This document shows, piece after piece, positions 58,365-64,000 of a stretch of 64,000 bases of DNA (the first letter of the stretch is position 1; each line of letters starts with the position of its first letter). The DNA is from Phragmites australis (taxonomy: Eukaryota; Streptophyta; Magnoliopsida; Poales; Poaceae), in NCBI RefSeq assembly GCF_958298935.1, contig NC_084931.1, positions 17,263,334 to 17,327,333 of the forward strand, written 5' to 3'. A model generated the notes under the pieces. That model did not search any database, was not told the origin of the DNA, and was given only the letters and a program-made list of their open reading frames with translations. Position numbers and translations under genes: made by a program.

Positions 58365-61300
58365 ATGTCCCCTACCACCACCCCGTCCCCCGCGCCACCC
58401 AAGGGCGCCAAGCGCAGCCTCATGTCCTCGCTCATGGAAGCCACCGCGCTGCTCCGGACCTCCTCCTTCAAGGAGGACTCCTACGTCGCCGCCGCACTGC
58501 CGTCCTCCGAGCTCCGCGCGCTCGCCGACCTCAAGGCGCTGCTCGCCACCCACCCGGACCCCATCTCCATCTGGGGCGTCCCCCTCAACGCCCCTTCCTC
58601 CCCTCCCACCGCCGCGACCGACGGCGCCGCGGCGGTCCCGGACGAGCGCGCGGACGTGGTGCTCCTCAAGTTCCTCCGCGCGCGCGACTTCCGCGTCCGC
58701 GACGCACACGCCATGCTGCTCCGCTGCGCCGCCTGGCGGGCCGAGTTCGGCGCCGACGCGGTGCTCGACGAGGACCTGGGCTTCAAGGACCTCGAGGGCG
58801 TCGTCGCCTACATGCACGGCTGGGACCGCGAGGGCCACCCCGTCTGCTACAACGCCTACGGGGTCTTCAAAGACAGGGACATGTACGACCGGGCCTTCGG
58901 AGACGGCGACCGCCTCGCGCGCTTCCTCCGCTGGCGCGTCCAGGTCATGGAGCGCGGCGTGCGAGCGCTCAGCCTCAGGCCCGGGGGCGTCAACGCCATC
59001 ATACAGGTCACCGACCTCAAGGACATGCCCAAGCGCGAGCTCCGCGCCGCCTCCAATCAGATCCTCTCGCTCTTCCAGGACAACTACCCAGAGATGGTCG
59101 CGCGCAAGGTACTGCTCGTTCTTGACCTGTGTCTCTGCCTCGCCGCGCATTTCGTCGAGCCCTCCCTTCTTTTCGCATTCTTGCGCTAATCAAATGCCCC
59201 ACTTATCCGCCATTTCGAAGGTGTTCATCAACGTGCCGTGGTACTTCTCGGTTCTCTTCTCCATGATCTCGCCGTTCCTCACGGAGCGCACCAAGAGCAA
59301 GTTCGTCATCGCGCGCGAGGGCAACGTCGCCGAGACGCTCTACAAGTAAGCAAGATTTGAGATTCTATTCCTTCTTCCCGCGCGCCCCTAGTACACATGT
59401 GTAAGCTCTGGCAATTGATGCCAGGTTCATCCGGCCGGAGCTGGTGCCGGTGCAGTACGGCGGCCTCAGCCGCGCTGGCGACCTCGAGAACGGACCGCCA
59501 AAGCCGGCGTCCGAGTTCACCATCAAGGGCGGCGAGAAGGTGTTCCTAGAGATCGACGGCATCGAGGTATATGCCAATTTCGCCCCCTCCCTGCACTGCA
59601 CTCGTTTCTTGCATTGGGAACTCAAACGTCCCAAGCTGTTTCATATTTGCATTTGCATATTTTAAATCTACATACCTAGCTACAAATTCAGATTACGATG
59701 GGCGCAAAGAAAAAAACATTTTTAAACTAGTGGTAGTATTCTCAGACTACTAACTTGGCCTATCCATCACTTTCATCTGCCTGTCTCCGGGATGCCAATT
59801 TGGGGCTAAACATTTGCATCACCACCTGCATGCTTTGTGAGTGAGCTTGTGCGCTCGAGATCAGAAAGCACACAAGCATGTTGAGCCTCGTTTCTTGCTT
59901 ACGCTGTGTCCTAGGTTGGTTCCAGCTCTTTCTGCCGCCCCTTTTTTAGTTTTTTTTAAATAAATCTTTTCACCCTTCAAGAGGTGTAGACACACAGTAC
60001 TAGAGTGTCTGTGGATGAGATGGTACTGCAGAATTGGGAGATGGCAGTGATACAGGTGCATGTGAGGCAGTGAGGACTGAGGAGTCCTTTTGGATTTTGA
60101 AATTTGTACTGTGGGAACTGGCCATCAACGCGTCGCTGGGCACGCTGCAAAAGCAGAGGACTTTGAGCTGTGTGTTCTTGCACTGCAATGCTTTTTCACC
60201 AGTAAACACTGCGTGAAGCAGACCGCTGCCTCTGCAGCCGCTGTATCATGTCCCTGCGAAACTGACATGAGTCATGGGACGCTGCCCACATGAGACTAGG
60301 GGGTTTGCCATTGCTCACGCGCAACCACCTGCATACCATTGCTAGCTCAGCCCTCTCATGTGAACAAGAAAGGGTGATTTCCATGTGAATTTCTTCGTCT
60401 CGCTGAGGTTTGAATGCTGCAACGCCTGCAGCCCAGCACCGCACCTCGTATGCGATGCGGAAATGATGTGAGAATTTCGTCAGGGTAAAAGTGGATTGAT
60501 TGCTACAGTAGGTAGCACAGTGCACACGTCTTTTTGTAGCTTTACTTTAGTTTACAGTTCACGCCACGGTGCGAGTTTCCACGCGCTGTCACCCTCCTCT
60601 GTCCTTGGCTCATCAGGGATGCATGCTGAGCCAAGTTAAAAAAATGGTCTATTCGACTTAGCACGAAGGCTCTCACTGTTTTTTACAACCCCTTCTACTG
60701 AGCACGTAGCAGGGTAAATAAAGCCTTCAGTAAGCTTTGTATCTCGAAGCTTGACTTGCCTAATTGAGGTGTAAACTGCCTGCTGAAAGTGTTGTTAATC
60801 TTGCTGTTGCTGTCAATGCCTACCACTGTAAAAGTTGAGCACTGTATTGGATTCTCGTTCTGGTAGTCCAGGCCAATGTTCATGTGAATCCTGCACATGG
60901 TAGGGGCCGTTGTTGAGAAACTAGCACTGCCATTAGCTTCATGCCAAGATCAGCTCCAACTCAAGTGTCTAGTATAAACACGAGAAATAAACAAAATGTA
61001 TTCTTTGGTGTTATCTAATTAGGGGAGATTTAATATTAGCTCAGGGGCCATGAATCAGACGTGCACATGATTGATTATGCGAACATTATGCTACTACTCG
61101 GTGTTATCTTGGTGAAGCTTGGCTAAACCATTGGCTTGTGCAATTCCAGGCAGCTGCGACAATAACGTGGGACCTGGTCGTCGGTGGCTGGGACCTCGAG
61201 TACGGCGCGGAGTACGTCCCGGCGGCGGAGGACAGCTACACGCTGTGCGTGGAGAAGACGAGGATGGTCCCGGCCACCGCCGACGAGCCCGTCCACAACG

Positions 61301-61413
61301 CATTCACGGCGAGGGAGGCCGGCAAGATGGTGCTGTCCATCGACAACTCCGGCTCCCGGAAGCGGAAGGTCGCCGCGTACCGGTACTTCGTGCGCAAGCC
61401 GTCAGTGCAGTGA
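58365..61413 (+). CDS. PATL6: Patellin, Sec14-GOLD protein (PATL6-like)
   Basis: Patellins bind phosphoinositides and act at the plasma membrane and in membrane traffic. Four exons give 424 aa: 58365..59108, 59221..59345, 59425..59566 and 61150..61413 (TGA), all GT-AG with frame kept; intron 3 is 1.58 kb. CRAL-TRIO N region about residues 90-130 (ADVVLLKFLRARDF); Sec14 lipid-binding domain about 145-310 (GHPVCYNAYGVFKD, FLRWRVQVMERG, IIQVTDLKDMPKREL, QDNYPEMVARKVFINVPWYF, PVQYGGLSR); GOLD domain about 318-422 (TITWDLVVGGWDLEYGAEY, AAYRYFVRK). The short N-terminus, without the long acidic tail of PATL1-3, and the motifs match PATL6 of Arabidopsis (409 aa). Exon 1 is extremely GC-rich, a grass trait. 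The gene appears intact. Confidence 0.93.
59567..61149 (+). other. Intron 3 of the patellin gene
   Basis: Begins GTATATGCC and ends AATTCCAG. No transposon end or ORF inside is supported. It is about 14 times longer than introns 1 (112 bp) and 2 (79 bp). Confidence 0.85.
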
Positions 61414-64000
61414 CATACAGTCCGCGGCGGCCGGCGGCTTGCCGGCCGGCGGTGGCGGCAGGAGTTCTTTATGGAACGGACGGCGAACTGCTTGCTTGGT
61501 CTTGTTGTGGCCACGGAGGGGAGAGGCTAATTTAGGTCTATTTAATTATTAGTGCTATAATTATATGCATGTATTATGCCATATGTAGAATATAATGTAA
61601 GAGCTGTTGGACGTTTGTCATCATCATCATCTCTATAAAGCTATTGAGTTGAGTTTTTTGGGGTAATTTTCCCTGTTTTACGTTCGCAGAATGATTTCGA
61701 TTCCTACCGGTGTTGCAACGTATTGATTGTTTCGCAGTGACCATTTGCCATTTTGCCGGAGAGCTTTCAGGGGAATCTTCACCAGTCCCACCCATAATTC
61801 AAAAAATATATACTTTTTTGCATGTATCCAGTCTTTTTCTAGTAAGTTTCACTATTGGTCTGGCATTAGTAAAAGTTGAAAACTCAAATAATACCGAGTG
61901 CTGGTCTGCTGCAAATGCAAACTCGAAGCATATCAATTTCAAATCTTTTGGACCGTAACAAGGAGCGAGTAAATTCTGGTCATTGTTTGGAACGCACGAA
62001 TTTCACGAGAACCCCTGTAGATAGTAGATATCCAGTTTCAGACTTAAGAGTTAGAACATGACAACTACTGATGACTGGCTACAAGCTTTTGTCTTGCACG
62101 TACTACGATGCCCTTGATGACTTTCTGCAGCAAAGCTATGGTTTATATTCAAAAAAAATTATTAAGCGTGATTATCTACATTGCTCGAAGACGAGGTGGT
62201 CCTAAACTACTGGCTGGTCCTGCTATGAACAAAACTAGCCATCGCAGATGTGCATCTTTGTCGCTGGTCAGATGGTCAAGCCTTCATACTTTACCTTTTT
62301 CTTTTCGGGAACACTGCCGATGCCACAAATAAAGCTGCCCTCCTGGCCGCCCTCTTCTTCTTGTTGGCTCCGGGAGACACGATGCTAAACAATGGCTGTA
62401 GAGTTTAATAACATTGCAAAAGGTTGGGTTGTGTTAGTTCGACATGTGGGCTATCCTTATCAGATGTGGCTGAACATGACACAAAATTCTAAAACCTATA
62501 GTTTTTTTTAAAAAAAAATTGTGGCCTTAAATGTGCAGTTTTTTACATGAGCACTTAATTTTTTTTATACATATGCCAAAAATATGTACCTTTTTTAAAT
62601 TTACTCACTTTTTTATTCGGATGTTTAGCATCTCCTTCCTATTAATACCCACAAATACATATAATACGGAATATATCCTAATTTCTCCCATCTCATTATT
62701 CCTCTTCTACATCGTTCACTTACATGTGGGTCGTCGGCCACTATGGTTAAATGCCTAACAACGACGTAGCTCGAATTGGATGGTAGTACATCAGAAGTTG
62801 CACTTGTTTGCAACGGCAAATATGAAATTGTTCTTTCTTGGAGGATTTCCTTGTGACAACATCAAAATTGGGATCCGGGATACTAGACCTATCATGGTTG
62901 TGCTCACATTCATTCAACTTACACCTTACTCTTTACTATTGGTAAACCAGTACAAACACCAAAAAGAAAACAAAATGTCCCCACACGTGAATATTTAATT
63001 AATCACGCGTTCTCAGAAAGTAACCAAAAGGATTAGCAGCATGACAATTCATTCACAGGCATGCACATGAGATCAATGATACCACCAGCCATTGACGGGC
63101 CTACTAATTTTGTGCAAGAGTGTATATATACATCTAAAATTTTATTAAAAAATTATATATGTCAACTATATAAAATATGAGTCGGTTCTCAAGTTACTTC
63201 TTCCCTCTACTCTCTTCGTATCTAATAAAAATCCTAAAATTTAAATAATTTACTTACATTTACTATCTATTCTCGTCATCTACCCTCTCCGCCTCTTTAC
63301 CGAGTATGGATATGGGGTCCGTTCTACTAATAAAAATAACTGAAAAAATTAAGAGAAAAATTAACGGATAATCTTCTACTCTCTTTTTTAATCACATCTA
63401 AAATCAAACTACATTATCGCTCCTGATGTATTCATTCATTAGCGCTCTTATGACGTATCCACATCTCCATACCTTTAGTTTATGTTTGATGTTAGTGCGT
63501 CCAATGTTTATGTTTTCGTTACAAAACATAGACAATTATCTAGTGTCATGTTCTATATGTGTGCCTGGTAACCGCGGTCTACAATAGCTCAAGATGTGAT
63601 CACAGCTCACGACCTAGTGCCCACACGTCACGTATAGCGGCCCAAGCGCCCTTGAGGTACGAGTGACGACCGCATAGATGAGTGAGTTGAATCTTGAGAG
63701 GCTGAAACTTTGTGTGATTGTGTGACGACCGTATTCCTGAGATAGGGAGCGGTGGTGGCGCGGGCATGAGTAAGGTGGTGATCACATTGGTGGGGTGTGG
63801 CATGGGCACAAGCTCAACCCTGAAGGGCAACGACAACAACAAGGTGGGCTTGAGCTAGACGGGACATGGCGACGACGTGAGCCTGAGCGAGGTGGGGGCG
63901 TACATGCCTGTGTGCAGGGGCATGAGCATGACAAGAATGTACTCCCAAACTGAAAATACTAGCCAGTGCCACCACCTAATTGAAGTAGAATGATGCCCAC
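61414..64000. other. Downstream region, no gene seen
   Basis: The first 200 bases should be the patellin 3' UTR. Beyond that there is AT-rich DNA without a recognisable gene or element end. A GC-richer patch at 63600-63900 has only short frames of low complexity. Confidence 0.45.

Noticed and set aside
58242..59150. 302-residue open frame on the minus strand, and a 270-residue plus-strand frame at 58313..59125
   Set aside because: Both overlap patellin exon 1. Very GC-rich grass exons are open in several frames; only the frame with Sec14 motifs and correct splice joins is coding.
1..64000. tRNA, rRNA or CRISPR loci
   Set aside because: No intact cloverleaf tRNA gene, rRNA core or regularly spaced repeat-spacer array was seen; the only tRNA-like segment is the SINE head.

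Overview
The window is plant nuclear DNA, almost certainly from a grass (Poaceae). The evidence is two intron-containing host genes with very GC-rich first exons (a grass hallmark), embedded in about 56 kb of nested retrotransposons, DNA transposons and MITEs with grass-typical termini (Stowaway CTCCCTCC ends, Tourist/PIF ends with TTA duplications, tRNA-Met-primed LTR elements). The species cannot be fixed from sequence alone. No prokaryotic, organellar or CRISPR signal was seen.

Host genes. (1) 717..2467, minus strand: a three-exon gene for a four-TM CASP-like membrane protein (CASPL4B type, 192 aa). (2) 58365..61413, plus strand: a four-exon gene for a patellin (Sec14 + GOLD phosphoinositide-binding protein, 424 aa), closest in memory to Arabidopsis PATL6. 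Both look intact. A short CDPK (calcium-dependent protein kinase) fragment at about 17.0 kb is the only other piece of a host-type gene recognised.

Layout. 2.97-3.95 kb: Tourist-like element. 4.83-7.89 kb: non-autonomous CACTA element (duplication TTT) holding an LTR, followed by a second copy of that LTR in inverted orientation (7.93-9.41 kb). 10.7-11.0 kb: Stowaway MITE. 11.4-12.2 kb: long fold-back element. 13.0-16.0 kb: Tourist-like element carrying a decayed LINE without an RT domain. 17.7-20.0 kb: LTR of a gypsy-type family. 20.0-24.2 kb: deletion derivative of a Ty1/copia element. 24.2-28.6 kb: no gene seen. 28.6-28.8 kb: tRNA-derived SINE. 29-32.5 kb: second LTR of the same gypsy-type family with primer-binding site and remnant internal region. 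32.8-33.7 kb: two GTTTGGTT-ended MITEs. 33.7-42.9 kb: nearly full-length but dead SIRE/Maximus-type copia element. 44.3-52.3 kb: a chain of four elements, each bounded by (TA)n microsatellites and built from short degenerate repeats; the fourth is a 137-bp tandem array split by a 4.9-kb PIF/Harbinger transposon with both PIF genes. 52.7-57.9 kb: Mutator-like transposon (MULE) with ~270-bp inverted ends, stopping about 425 bp before the patellin start codon. 61.4-64 kb: no gene seen.

The strongest candidates for something not routinely annotated are the run of (TA)n-bounded repeat elements at 44.3-52.3 kb, the inverted LTR pair around 7.8 kb and the fold-back at 11.4-12.2 kb. All transposon reading frames carry stops, frameshifts or catalytic-residue losses, so no autonomous copy is evident. 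All homology statements come from motif recognition by eye; no search was run.
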